DNA of 64,000 nucleotides, taken from contig OX467082.1 in assembly GCA_950106755.1 (NCBI GenBank), positions 6,510,001 to 6,574,000 of the forward strand. The letters are read 5' to 3'. The notes under the pieces were generated by a model. The model made no database searches. It saw nothing but the letters and a program-made list of their open reading frames with translations, and had not been told where the DNA came from. This DNA comes from Climacium dendroides (Eukaryota > Streptophyta > Bryopsida > Hypnales > Climaciaceae). Position numbers and translations under genes: made by a program. Each line of letters begins with the position of its first letter. The stretch's first letter is position 1. Of this stretch, positions 32,651-43,594 are shown piece after piece.

Positions 32651-35581
32651 ATGACGATTAATAGTCCTACTGATGGCGAGAGGCGGCAAACGGAGGCCGA
32701 TGAATTAGAATTCAAACCGGGTCCTGTTCCGCCGCTACGCCCCGTTGACAGATATGGTTTCGTGAAGTCGACCCCGACATCTCCAGCTTCTGCTCCCTCC
32801 AAGGGCCGACCTCAAAGTGACCGGGAAAGGTTTGTTCCGCTTCTGAGAATTTTAAGGAATTATAAAAGAATTATAATTGAGTTAGTCAATTAATGTGGAG
32901 GATAATATTTGGGGTCACTTCAAGCATTTTGCCACACGTAGGAGTGTGGTTTTAGGGAGAACAGTATAGAGTTTTGGAGAGATCACGTTGGGTACAACAC
33001 CCCCACCTCAGTCTGTTGAGATCGAATTTTTATCAGTAAGTATGTATTTCTTGTGCGATCATTCAAGTGGGAGATTGTAGACCACTGTGAGTGACTGTAG
33101 ATAACACCATATCCATTCAAAGATGAGTGGCCGTAGACTTTCAAGTTAGTCATGCTCATGTGTATGAATATATGTGAAGTTGTGGGGTCTACATAGGAGA
33201 CCGTATTAGGTCCCTAACGGTTTTAGTATCCTCTACCTTCTCATGGTTTTTTTCATGTGGGGGATTTTCAAACCTGTTCGGAGTGAGTTTTTCCTGAGAT
33301 GTGATCCCGTGCTTGTGATATGCAGGGAGGAGCGAAGGTTGCGCAAATGGCGCAAGATGATTGGAGTTGGAGGCACAGATTGGAAGCACTATGTGCGCAG
33401 GAAACCGCAGGTCGTGAAACGACGAGTGCGCAAGGGCATTCCTGACTGTCTACGGGGGCTTGTCTGGCAACTGATCTCGGGCAGTCGTGATCTGCTGCTT
33501 ATGAATCAAGGGATTTATGAGGTTCACCATCTGACCCAATTTCTGCTGTTTACTGCAACGTTATGCTTCAGTTCATGTTGCAGATTTGTTGACGTCAATG
33601 GAGAAGGGTCTTCACATGGACTAAGCGTTGTAATTTGCATTCTTATGTTGAAGTTCACTGGAGTGTTGGTAGGAAGCGCAGCTGAAGACGACGTCTTATA
33701 ACAAAAACATTCTTGCTCACAATCGTCTCTTGGATTTGCAGCAATTGGTGCTTTACGAAACATCTGCAGCAGAACTAGACATAATAAGAGACATCTCGCG
33801 AACCTTTCCATCTCACGTATTTTTTCAGCAGAGACATGGACCCGGTCAACGGGCTCTGTACAACGTCCTCAAGGCTTACTCGGTTTATGACCGAGATGTG
33901 GGCTATGTGCAGGTGCCTGTAATGAACCTTCAAATTTTTTTATTTCAGTGTTTCCCATCTTGCTTCTGAGCTTGGATTATACGTGCTGGAGCTTCAGGAT
34001 ATCCTCTCACAGCTTCATCTGTATGCAGGGGATGGGGTTCTTAGCAGGCTTGCTTTTGCTTTACATGAGTGAGGAAGATGCGTTTTGGCTACTAGTTGCC
34101 CTACTGAAAGGTGCTGTCCATGCACCCATGGAAGGTCTTTACTTGGTAAGGCCATCTATCGTGGGTTACTTTCTACATAGCCATGTTGCTGTTCTCCAAA
34201 GGATTCAAAGCAGGAAATTTTAATCCATATTTATGTTCCTGATGGAGTATGTTCCACCTGACAGTACGGGTGTTTATGTCATGCTATTATCCTTTCACAG
34301 GTTGGTCTCCCACTGGTTCAGCAATATCTCTTTCAATTTGAGAGGCTGGTGAAAGAGCTTGTGCCCAAAGTTGGAGCGCATTTTGAAAAGGAGATGATCA
34401 ATCCAAGCATGTATGCGAGTCAGTGGTTCATCACCGTCTTTTCTTACTCCTTCCCCTTCTCACTGGCCCTGCGAATATGGGATGTGTTCCTACACGAGGT
34501 TTTTCTCATTCCTATCCTGTTTAGCTGCTGTGTCCACTTTTGATTGGATTCATGGCGTCAGCTGTTTAGTTCATCTAGAGGTAGATATTGAATACCATCA
34601 GCAGGAGTGTTCGCACAGGGGAATTTCTGAGCAGGTTAAATGAAACATTTTGCTGATGTGAGATATTCCTGCTTTACTGTACTACGTTGTTAAAACATTT
34701 CTCTTTGTCACGGATAGTTGCCTGTAGTTTTGATGATTCTGGCCTGTTGCTAATCAAATCTGCAAAGATATGGAAACCATTTTGGATCTTTGTGTCCTTT
34801 TGGATATGTCCTCGTTGTACCTCCTATTTTTTGTCTCCTGAATTGCCTTGAGAATTATTCTCCTTTTCAGTGGTGTTAAGAAATTAATATGAGTTCGATG
34901 GCAGGGAGTGAAGATTGTTTTCAGACTTGGGCTTGCTCTTCTCAAATACTGCCAGGACGATCTAGTAAGCATACAGCTCTGTATTTGGCTAGATCGTCAC
35001 ATTGTGACTGTCTAAGATATTTTTTTATTCATACCCTTTGCCTGTGTTTTGGTTTTGGAGTGGATCAAGTGCTCCCGAGGATGATTGTCTTCCGTTGTGT
35101 ATAACGAAACCCATGATTCCAGCTGTGAAATTCTGCGTCTTGCGCTTTACTGGACTGTTCAAAACCTTGATCCTTACGATTACTTACAATCTAAATTGAT
35201 TGGCAGGTCAAGTTGCCTTTTGAAAAGCTAGTCCATGCTCTTCGCAATTTTCCAGACGATGCTTTGCAACCAGATGTCCTCCTGCCACTAGCTTACAATA
35301 TCAAGGTGGATTATCGACCTGTCTTTGAGTCTTCTGGTTTCGATCCTGTGATTCTTTGCCCGTCGTGACCCTGTGTATATCCTACAGTTTTCGTAATATT
35401 ACATACACTTGCATCTACTCTTTGGTCAGTCAGATTGCTGTGTGTCCACCCACATCTTTGAATTGCATTCTGTTTACCCAAATTCTTCTTCCAGGTTTCC
35501 AAGAGGCTGGAGGAACTCCGTCTCGAGTACGAGCGTATGAAGAAACCGCAAGCAAGCCCAGAGAAGACTCCCCACAAGTAG
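32651..35581 (+). CDS. TBC-domain Rab GTPase-activating protein, 8 coding exons
   Basis: Accelerates GTP hydrolysis by a Rab GTPase and so switches off a vesicle-traffic step at a membrane. Exons: 32651-32829, 33326-33521, 33742-33912, 34029-34145, 34301-34498, 34905-34964, 35207-35305, 35495-35581; 1107 bases, 368 aa. The TBC domain runs from about residue 94 (KGIPDCLRGLVWQLISG) to about 315. Both catalytic fingers are present: IxxDxxR as I139-R145 (RDISRTFPSH) and YxQ as Y180-V-Q182 (GYVQGMGF). MYASQWFITVFSYSFPF and IWDVFLHEGVKIVFRLGLALL are typical of the TBC1D10/EVI5-like group. The N-terminal 59 residues are proline-rich and probably disordered. The C-terminus is a short charged helix (KRLEELRLEYERMKK). 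The target Rab cannot be read from sequence. Confidence 0.95.
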
Positions 35582-36270
35582 TGTATTAGATAATGGTGAC
35601 ATCACTGTGAACAAAGTGTATTGTTTCGACAGGCTTCGCCTAATGCTCTGTGCACGTATGGCAGTAAGCCCCAAATTGCGATCTTCCGCCGTATGCGGTG
35701 TGTACAACTGCCTTGAGTGTGATGGCAGACATCACTTCATCCGCTGAGAGGGATTGAAGATATCAAGCCATTGAGCTTGAGTACAGTTGCAAGCTGAGAC
35801 TCTGTTCTTGAGTTATGATTTGCCCTGGTTCAAGGAGACTCAAGCTCTGTACTTTGTATAGCACTTCCAGAACGACCCTGTCCCTGAGGGACAGGGTGCC
35901 ACTGAAACCGGTGGCATCTTTGAAGTGGGAGCCATGTTGGAATGCAACTCTTCATTTGATAGTTTTAAGGAACGTTCATAATAGGCGATGTTAATTTGCA
36001 GATACTGGTCGATTCATTTCCTTATTAGTGTGTTCATATTTATCAACTAAATTTAGGTTTGCATCTGGTGGTGGTGGTGATGCAGGTAGCTGTTCTTGTG
36101 GATGCTGTGTTGATTGGGTCTCGTATGCAATTTACGCTAGCTTCTGGTTTCAGGATCAGCTCTGCTTGGCGCAGTCTAGTATTTATCTTTGGTTGCTATA
36201 TCCGCCTTTGTTTGGAATTAGGAGGTGTTTAGGAGGTCAAATTATCACCCAATTCCAACTTCAATAATTC
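35582..36270 (+). other. 3' untranslated region of TBC gene (approximate)
   Basis: Composition stays transcript-like after the stop. It contains two adjacent hairpins at 35875-35915. A short frame at 36028-36267 is not supported. The polyadenylation site is not clear. Confidence 0.4.
35875..35915 (+). other. Two adjacent hairpins in TBC gene 3' UTR
   Basis: ACCCTGTCCCT/G/AGGGACAGGGT (35875-35897) is perfectly self-complementary around one central base. It is followed at once by GCCAC...GTGGC (35898-35915) with an 8-base loop. Both would fold in RNA, or the first as a DNA palindrome. The role is unknown: RNA stability, processing or chance. Confidence 0.7.
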
Positions 36271-36274
36271 ATAA

Positions 36275-36785
36275 CCAATTCAATAAGAGTCTGAAAACTA
36301 TGAAGTAGATTACATGTGATTTCTTCGTGTCTTTCAGGGAGAAAGTTGATTGAAAAGTGTTTTGAGGTGTGCAACCCTTCTAAGAGTTCTTTGTGAACAA
36401 CTCCACCTTACATTGATGTGAGTTGGATGTGAGCGTTGCAATCAAAATGCACTGTAATTTTGATTTTTTCATAAATATTAATGAAATCAAGTTACTACAC
36501 AAATCCTCAAACTTTACAAATTTTCAAGGTTTACATATCCTCAAGCTTTGCTACATTTCTTTGTCTACTTTCTTTTTTGAATTTACTCTTTAAGTAATTG
36601 TTTCTATTTTTGCCAAATTTCTATGACCTCCCTTATTGTTGCCTCTATAGTATGGATTTAAGAATTATTTAGGGTATAATTAAGTATTAGCATTGAAATT
36701 GAAATTGAGATTAATGCTTGAACAATTGATGAAATCTATCATCACATCTATCCATATCACATCTATCCATCCATTAAGATAGGTT
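36275..36785. other. AT-rich spacer, nothing recognised
   Basis: No gene supported. A short tandem duplication (ATCACATCTATCCAT twice, about 36740-36770) is the only visible structure. Confidence 0.5.
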
Positions 36786-37500
36786 ATTTTGTTTTGTTTT
36801 GTTTGTTACATTGAGATCTCTTGAACCATGCATGTGCTTGGTACCATTGGAAAGCCCTTGATAAGGAGGGGTGCACAGACTTTGTTTTGTGGCATTTGGA
36901 CCTATGGCGTGAAGATTATTGAATTTTGAAGTTTTCATGAACTAAAAAATTAGAAAATTACTTTTGCTTACATTTTGGCTATGGCAATGATAGAAGACAC
37001 ACTAGTTTTGGTGAAGTTTCAATTGATGAAGCTCAGTGCTTTACTAAGGTTAGTGCATTTTAAAAATTCATCTAAATAAGAATATTTGAGCATGCTCTCT
37101 ATTATTAAATTGTACTAGTATGCCCTGTACTGTTGCCATAGTCAAAATTAAAGAAAAAATATTTTTCTAATTTTTTTATTCATAACAAGCAAGGATCTTC
37201 CAAAGAGCATCATCAATCTAATGTGGAAAGCACACTCGCTTTGTCTCACTATATGTATTATCACACTAGATATATTATGAGCTTTTGATGGGTATAACGA
37301 AGTTCCCCGTCAAGGTAGCGTAAGCATCTCTTGACGGGGCCCATAAAAACTTTGAAATTCAATAACTTTCCCATTGTGAGTTGGAACACCACAAAACCAA
37401 GTTAGTGCACCCCTTCTCACTGAGGGCTTTTTGATAGTACCAAACACGTGACTAGGGGATGCATGGTCCAAGTGATCTCATTGTAACAAACAAAATAAAT
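36786..37500. mobile_element. DNA element with long terminal inverted repeats (about 150 bp)
   Basis: The left end (GTTTGTTACATTGAGATC, then CATGCATGTGCTTGGTACC) is mirrored at the right (GGTACTATC-type reverse phrase, then GATCTCATTGTAACAAAC). Matches continue inward (AGGGGTGCAC, TTTTGTGG, TTATTGAATTT) to about 36935 and 37345. Element about 715 bp, no ORF. A perfect 10-bp hairpin (CCCCGTCAAG / CTTGACGGGG, 37305-37339) lies at the inner edge of the right arm. Long TIRs suggest a Mutator-like or foldback non-autonomous element. A truncated relative is at about 54050-54350. Confidence 0.75.
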
Positions 37501-38795
37501 AGCCAAATTTAATGTTTGGATAATTTTTTGTTTTGCATGATATTTGATTGAAAAATTCATGTGATGGATTTTAAAAATCAAAACTATGTAGGTATGTTGG
37601 ATATATACTAAGGGGCATCTTTCATATTAGAAAAAATGTCATGAAGTAACAAAAATCTAATCAATAGATTTTAATAAATATTTTATTTTACATTTTGTAA
37701 ATGGATATTTCTTTATGTTATTAGATTTTACTATTTGAACCTCACAAGTAAAATTTGAAATTTCAAGTTGCAAATTTGAATTCAAATTTTCTAATGGCCT
37801 ATAAATTAACCAAAATGAAAAAAACTAAATAATTTAAGCTTCCCAAATAGAAAAAGATTTAAATAAAAATCTATCTTTGAATAGTAACAATCAAGAATAC
37901 GATTTTAGAAATTTTTATTGTTTGGCCATTTTGTGAATAAGTTTTTAAATATATTTCCTTAGAATTTGATCAATTGAAATGATTTTTTAAACTATTTATT
38001 AGAGTTAATCTTAATTTCATTTTAAATCCCACTCATATTCAATACTCCTTATAGGAAGCATTTCAATTTCAATTGAATTTGATTTTTTTTTTGAGTGACA
38101 ACATAGGCAAAGCCATTTTCCTCCTCTAACATCCTATTAATAGATTTGGAGCATTTTTAATAGAATTGCCAAGGTGGCAATCACTGAGTTTTGGATGACT
38201 GGATGACTGATACAATGTAATTCTACATTCATCCATCTTTAAAATGAATGATAAATCTTTACTTATTTTCATGTGTTTTTTGGTCCAAATTTGCTGATTT
38301 CATCTATATCATGTGTAGAAATGAAAAAAATTAGTAAAAACATGTTGACTTAAAGTCAAATTCTTGCATGCAAGCCCTATTGCAAGGCAAGAAAAAAAAT
38401 AGGGTTGCACATTGTTTAAGGCTTCTTCTAAAAATCATGGAAAGACCCAAACACAATAAGGTGGAAGCATCTAAAACGGTCACAATAAGCAATTCAACAT
38501 TGGTGGAGTCACCTTTTCTATAAATAAATAAAATCAAATTTTAAAATTTTAAAAATATTTTTGTATTATTATCAATTGAAAATCATGAATTTTATAAATT
38601 TTCAAAGTAGAAGCTCCCTAAACCATTGAAACTATCAAATAACTTGGTTTTAAAACCAAAATCTAGATAAAGCAATAATCAGTGAATGATAGTTAAGTAT
38701 AGGAATAGTTTAAGGACACTTTGAGAGACATAGTTGAGTGGGTATAGGGATGGTTTGGAAGAATTTCACCTTATTCAAAGTCATTAAGTGACCCT
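37501..38795. other. AT-rich spacer, nothing recognised
   Basis: No supported gene. A nine-base direct repeat (GGATGACTG twice) at about 38190-38208 and poly-T/poly-A runs are all I can see. Confidence 0.5.
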
Positions 38796-39071
38796 CATCA
38801 CAAAGTTTAGACCCTACGGTTTGTTAATAATTATCATGTGGTTATTGTTGTTTCATGAGTTCGCACATTAATTACAAATTATCACATCATTACAATGCAT
38901 TACTTTGCATCATTACCGCATCGTTACAATACATTACTTGCAACTGCATCGTAACAATGCGAAGTAATGCATCGTAATGATGCGATAAATTATAATTAAT
39001 GTGCGAACCCATGAAACAACCATAATCACGTGATAACTGTTGACAAACCGTAGGGTCTAAACTTTGTGATG
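38796..39071. mobile_element. Foldback MITE, copy 2 (276 bp)
   Basis: Ends are CATCACAAAGTTTAGACCCT and its exact mirror AGGGTCTAAACTTTGTGATG. The arms pair over about 125 bases each (GTTTCATGAGTTCGCAC / GTGCGAACCCATGAAAC and so on). It is clearly the same family as 1942-2212. No ORF. It could fold into a long hairpin if transcribed. Confidence 0.85.
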
Positions 39072-40029
39072 CTTGAAGCAAATATGTCTTTTGACTCTAA
39101 TAAAATAAAGATTGAAACATGATAAATCAATGTTTAATACAATTCTTCTTTCATACTCTCTTTTGGAGTTAGTCGTGCTAATATATTAAATTAAAGTGTA
39201 GACATTGTTCAATTTTTCATGACGAACATGGCCACAATTGACAATGTTCATTAATCTTCAAATGACATCACCGATTGGTCATCTCAATAAATTACATAAT
39301 CTTCTTGTAAAAATGATTCTCAAATCTTAGTTTGGACAACCCTTCCAGGATCTCAAATATCCTTTAAGAGTTGAGAGCTTTTTGTAGCTCTCCAAATGGA
39401 ATCAACAACTAAATATTGCATCTAAAATTTATCTAAGAAACCTTAATAGGGAAATTTGTCTCTTTTGAGCTCCACATTGGGTTTTAACCCATTACAAGTC
39501 TAGGAATCCCAATTTTGGAAATAGCATGGTATTTTTTTGCATATAGAAGGTACATGGATTGAAGTATGCACTAGCAAATAAAAGTTTGTTTTCATACTGA
39601 GCTAGATCCAATGGCAAAAGACATTCCTAATTTAGATCACTACTACACCTCTTACAAGTCTCAAAAGTTATAAAATTATCAAGTATTCTACATGTATGGT
39701 GTTGTATTTGAATATGATAAGGTCAAAATGATAATACAACATTCAAAGGAAAGATTCTGATTGTTGAATTATCAATCCAATGGTGTATGTCTTTAGTACA
39801 TAATTTGTATTCTAAGAGTCTAATATGGTACTATATGTACTATTTCCCATAGGTCTTTAAGAATTAAGTACTCCACCAATAGTTTCTATGAACTCGTTGA
39901 AACCCAAATTCACTTGTTTGTGTTGAACCAATCACAAAAATCTCTTTTGCTTGAACACTATATAGTCAAATATTAAGCATGATTTATTATTTTTATTTTT
40001 ATTTTTATATAATATAAAACTATATAGTT
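39072..40029. other. AT-rich spacer, nothing recognised
   Basis: No supported gene or repeat. Confidence 0.5.
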
Positions 40030-40749
40030 TTAACTCTTAAGCGCTCCAAAGTCCATATCCTAGATGATGAATAGAGGGCTTCAAGGCATCATATTGTCCA
40101 ACCAACTTCTCATTCATCCAATGTAATACTTGAATCTTAAAAAGACAACCTTCCTTTATGACCAATTTCATGAAATTATAGTAAATAATATATTTGTACT
40201 TAGATATAAATAAAAATGTAAAAAATTATATAAATAAAAATTTATCTTCAAAGGAAAACCACAATACTGCCCAAATCTTCATGCAAGTGTGGCATGACAC
40301 TATCCTTATTGGAATGGCACATAGGAACACCCTTATTCACTTCCATTGTTGTAGTGGAGAGATAGGATGCTATTTGTTAAAAATTCCATAATACTTGGTG
40401 CAAAAGCAACTACTATTCCGGCAATTTCCATAGGCCCAAGTGGCAATTATTCCTTAATCCTCCCCCCAAGGCTGCCTCATTCACATAAATCAAACTAATC
40501 TGTATTTCTACTTGCTTCTTAATCCTAGAAGGGCCTAAAAGCCCTTTGCAACTGTATAGTATATTATGAATATGGTGGTATTTTACTAGAAAAACATTGA
40601 CCAAATATTATTTAGTACAAAGTAAATTAATGATCATGGTAGTACACAAATAACAATGTATTACAATTCATACAGTAAACCACAATTGAAGAGTTATAAG
40701 GCTAAATAAAGGTCATATAGAGGGACCCCAAGGGCCTTCCAAGGGTTAA
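40030..40749. mobile_element. Possible TTAA-flanked TIR element, copy E (weak)
   Basis: The left TTAACTCTTAAGCGCTCC and right GGGCCTTCCAAGGGTTAA are partly mirrored and both carry TTAA. The length (720 bp) is close to copy A, and the right end resembles that of the copy at 52399-53378. Part of the inside (about 40060-40150) also resembles the sequence flanking the MITE at 1.9-2.3 kb, so an unrelated dispersed repeat is possible. Confidence 0.35.
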
Positions 40750-40902
40750 TTGCACTGTTACTTTAAGAAAAAAATAAAGTGAAAAAATTCAAAAAGGATT
40801 GAGGAGTTCAATATAAACGAAAATGTGAAATTGGAGGCAGAGGTACGACTTGCAAAGTCTCCAAGATGTGCAAGTCCTGAGGGTGCTTGCAGACGACAAA
40901 TT

Positions 40903-41810
40903 CTGTACACCAAAGTCCTTCCAGTAATAGAGAATCATGGACGATCAGATTGTGTCTGTAAAAGGCTCTGTGACCTTTGGGAATAAAACGGATTCAACCG
41001 TCAACAAGATGCATGAGGCATCCTTGTCATTCCAACCTTTGAAAAACCGAATCAAATAGAAAACAACTCCAGAAAAGCTCGCCCCAACAGAAACCCTAAA
41101 AGCTACAATTTTCCAGATCACAAAAAAATTCAGCTCTAGTAGTAAACTCTTGTGTACAGAGAATCTGCGCGATTCAGAAATGAACAGGCCTGTACAGCAC
41201 TGTCCAATCCAGAAAAAAAGAAACATGGACTTAACAGATTGTGACCCGTAACGATAGAATAGTTTCAATCGTAAAAAACAACCTCCCAGGCATTCTGATC
41301 ACTCCCAGTGGTCTCCTCCTCCTTCCTTCGGAATAATTGGATCAATAGAAAACAACTCTAAGAAGCTCGCCCCAGAATCTAACGTAACATCTGAAAACCG
41401 ATTCAAATTTCAACTCAGCCCTAGTAGATCAATCTTGTGTCCTGAAAAACAGAGGGATTTTGTGATGATCACCAAAGTTCAAGCCAGTAAAGGGACAAGC
41501 AGACTATCTGTGTAAACGGTTCTAAACCTTTGGCAATAAAATGATTTCAATGGTGATCAACAAGAATCTCGCAGGCATTCTGATCACTCCTAGTAGTCTC
41601 ATCCTCCAACCTTCGAAAACCCGAATCAAATAGAAAACAACAGCAAAAAAGCTCGCAATAAAAATGCTCGCCCCATCAGAAACCCTAACTAAAATCTACA
41701 ATTTATCAGATCGCAACATAATTCAGCCCTAGAATTCAACCCTAGAAGTAGTAAACTCTTGTGTACAGCGAGAGAATCATCGCGATTCATTCAGAAATGC
41801 ACCAGACTGT
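40903..41810. repeat. Three tandem copies of the 3' end of the RAB5IF-like gene
   Basis: Units at about 40903-41190, 41191-41465 and 41466-41810 share, in order, CACCAA(A/C)GT(C/T)C, an AATAAAA phrase, ATAGAAAACAAC, AGCTCGCCCC, AGCCCTAG or TCTAGTAG, TCTTGTGT, and GCGATTCA..GAAATG. The last unit ends inside the coding region of the minus-strand gene at 41791-42144. The other two are displaced copies of the same segment, so the duplication includes the last codons plus the 3' UTR. The minus-strand frame at 40945-41268 is a by-product. Confidence 0.8.
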
Positions 41811-42144
41811 ACACCAACGTCCACGCCAGCAGAAAGAGCGTCACCGACGCGAACAACCCCTCTTGCAGCAGCGCGCCATCCCCTCCGAAGTCCTCCGCGT
41901 TCTGGTTCAAGTAAACTGCGTACACGGCGTACATCGCCCCGGAGGACAACACCAAGAACGAGACGATCGGGAGGAAACCCGTCAAGGGCATCAAGCCGAA
42001 GAAGACGCCGAAGACGAGCGCGAACGCTTGGCGGAGCCAGTGTAAGACGTCGCCCAGCTGGTCGCGGTCCCAGGAGGCGTCCTGCTTGCGCAACTTCGAC
42101 CACAACGAAGCGCCGTCGGAGACATGGAGATCCGAGGATCCCAT
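41791..42144 (-). CDS. RAB5IF: RAB5IF/C20orf24-like ER membrane protein, single exon
   Basis: Small multi-pass membrane protein of the Rab5-interacting family. The animal homologue works in the ER with the machinery that inserts multi-pass proteins and has also been linked to respiratory-complex assembly. The frame is 117 aa without introns. It has a soluble N-terminus, then LRQAFALVFGVFFGLMPLTG (about 38-57), a second hydrophobic span (SFLVLSSGAMYAVYAVYL, 62-79), a linker with NAEDFGGDGALLQEG, and a third span to the end (VTLFLLAWTLVYSLVHF). Spacing and the GLMPLTGF and F/YGG...L..EG features match the family. GC-rich codon use contrasts with its surroundings. The stop codon region is the part that has been tandemly copied downstream. 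Confidence 0.88.
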   Translation of the reverse strand: MGSSDLHVSDGASLWSKLRKQDASWDRDQLGDVLHWLRQAFALVFGVFFGLMPLTGFLPIVSFLVLSSGAMYAVYAVYLNQNAEDFGGDGALLQEGLFASVTLFLLAWTLVYSLVHF

Positions 42145-42870
42145 CGTGGCTCCCTCGAGCGGTGGGTCTCTACGGGAGGAGGGATTGCTGTCTCTCTGAC
42201 GGAGAGAGCATTGATCGCCCGGAGTGGCGATGAGAAACGGGAACGGAACCCTAAAACTCGAAGCTCGTCAGCCAAGTACCAAAAGGCCGGGAAGATGGCG
42301 ACGACGGGCAAGTTTTCAACCCAAACGGAATCTTTCGTCTCAATCACCAAAAGTCCCTCTTGCCATTGTCAACATGAAGGTGTGAACACCTGAAACGAAT
42401 ATGTACGTATGTTGAAGAAAAGAGTTTAGAACATCTACCAAAAAAGACGTTGATCACATATTGGTATCTAAATATTGCACTTTTTGGAGCTACGTTGGAA
42501 CTACTCTTGGTTTGCAGCAGTTGTTTTTTTGTTTTTGTTTTTTTTGCGATTTGTCGCTATTGTCAGACGATTTTAGCCTATCTGAACTAATCCTTCCATA
42601 AATGTGCCACTAGTGTGAGGACATGCAAGCCTGTACTATTCCAAAAAAAAACAGTGGTTTGCAATAATAGTGTAGAGATATTAGGAGAATGTTTAGAAAA
42701 GAATGTTCACTATGATAGTTTAACCAGCTTGTGAGAGTCAATTCTTTCTGCAAAAGAGGAGTATCAAATGTGGCAAGTACAGATGTGAGTGTTTGCTTGG
42801 GGAATGTCAGTCATGCGATTTATGTCATTCTGAAAATCTGTCCTCATGAGTAGGCCTCCGATAAGCTTGT
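42145..42870. other. 5' flank of RAB5IF-like gene and spacer
   Basis: The first 250 bases are the likely minus-strand leader and promoter. Beyond about 42400 the sequence is AT-rich with no supported gene. Confidence 0.4.
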
Positions 42871-42884
42871 AAAATGGAAATCCA

Positions 42885-43594
42885 TTGGGTTGGGGGTTGT
42901 TGGATACATCGAAGAAGGGTTGCCCCCGAAAGACACCATCTGTGCAATATCGCGAGACTAAGTCTTTTAAATTGTTTGAATACTTGAAGCCTCATCTAAA
43001 AACTTTTGCTGTCCATAATTATATCGCAACATGGCAAGATTATCAGTTTAAAGAATTATTTAATTTAGTTACGAGGGACATTGTGATATCTTGTATGGAT
43101 TTTTCAGAGAACTATCCTATGAAGATACAAAATTAAATATAAAGCATGCATCATCGGAGTGTACAGGTGTTGACTCTAGTGTATATAATTTATAGACTAA
43201 ATCTCAATTGGTCTAATGAATGAATGAGTCTTTTCTATTTAAGAAAGTTCATTACTATGTGTTTGATGATAAAGTCCATGATTCGTTGTATGTTCAACAT
43301 CGTTTTCTTATGCATTGGGATTTTATAAAGGTATATGGGTTTGCACCCAAAAATCATATTGTTTGGTTTGATGGCTACAACCGTCAATTCAAATCAACAT
43401 AATATTTGTATTTCATTAGTAGGTATCTTAGTTTAATTGTAATTGACGGTATATTGCTTGAAAGATGCCAAATGCTATGGAATTATTTTATATCTCAACA
43501 TGGAAAATGTGAGGTGGATGGTATAGGGCCCATTGCAAAAAGAAAGTTTGTAAAAAGCAGCTCAAAGTACATGGTAGGAGCATCCAAAATGTAG
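42885..43594 (+). pseudogene. Fragment of transposase-like ORF, unnamed family
   Basis: Pieces in different frames line up as one broken protein: FAVHNYIATWQDYQFKEL and DIVISCMDFSENYPMKIQN (42885-43136), then VQHRFLMHWDFIKVYGFAPK and WFDGYNRQFKST (43220-43402), then FISRYLSL and MLWNYFISQHGKCEVDG (43406-43594). The order D-F-S/A-E-N-Y, then F-DG--xQFK, then F---HGK-E-DG is one I recall from uncharacterised transposon-type proteins of plants and invertebrates with possible DDE-like acidic residues. In-frame stops and shifts show it is dead. The superfamily name is not certain. Confidence 0.5.

Noticed and set aside
40945..41268. Minus-strand 107-aa frame with hydrophobic stretches
   Set aside because: Made of duplicated 3' UTR of the RAB5IF-like gene; not an independent membrane protein.
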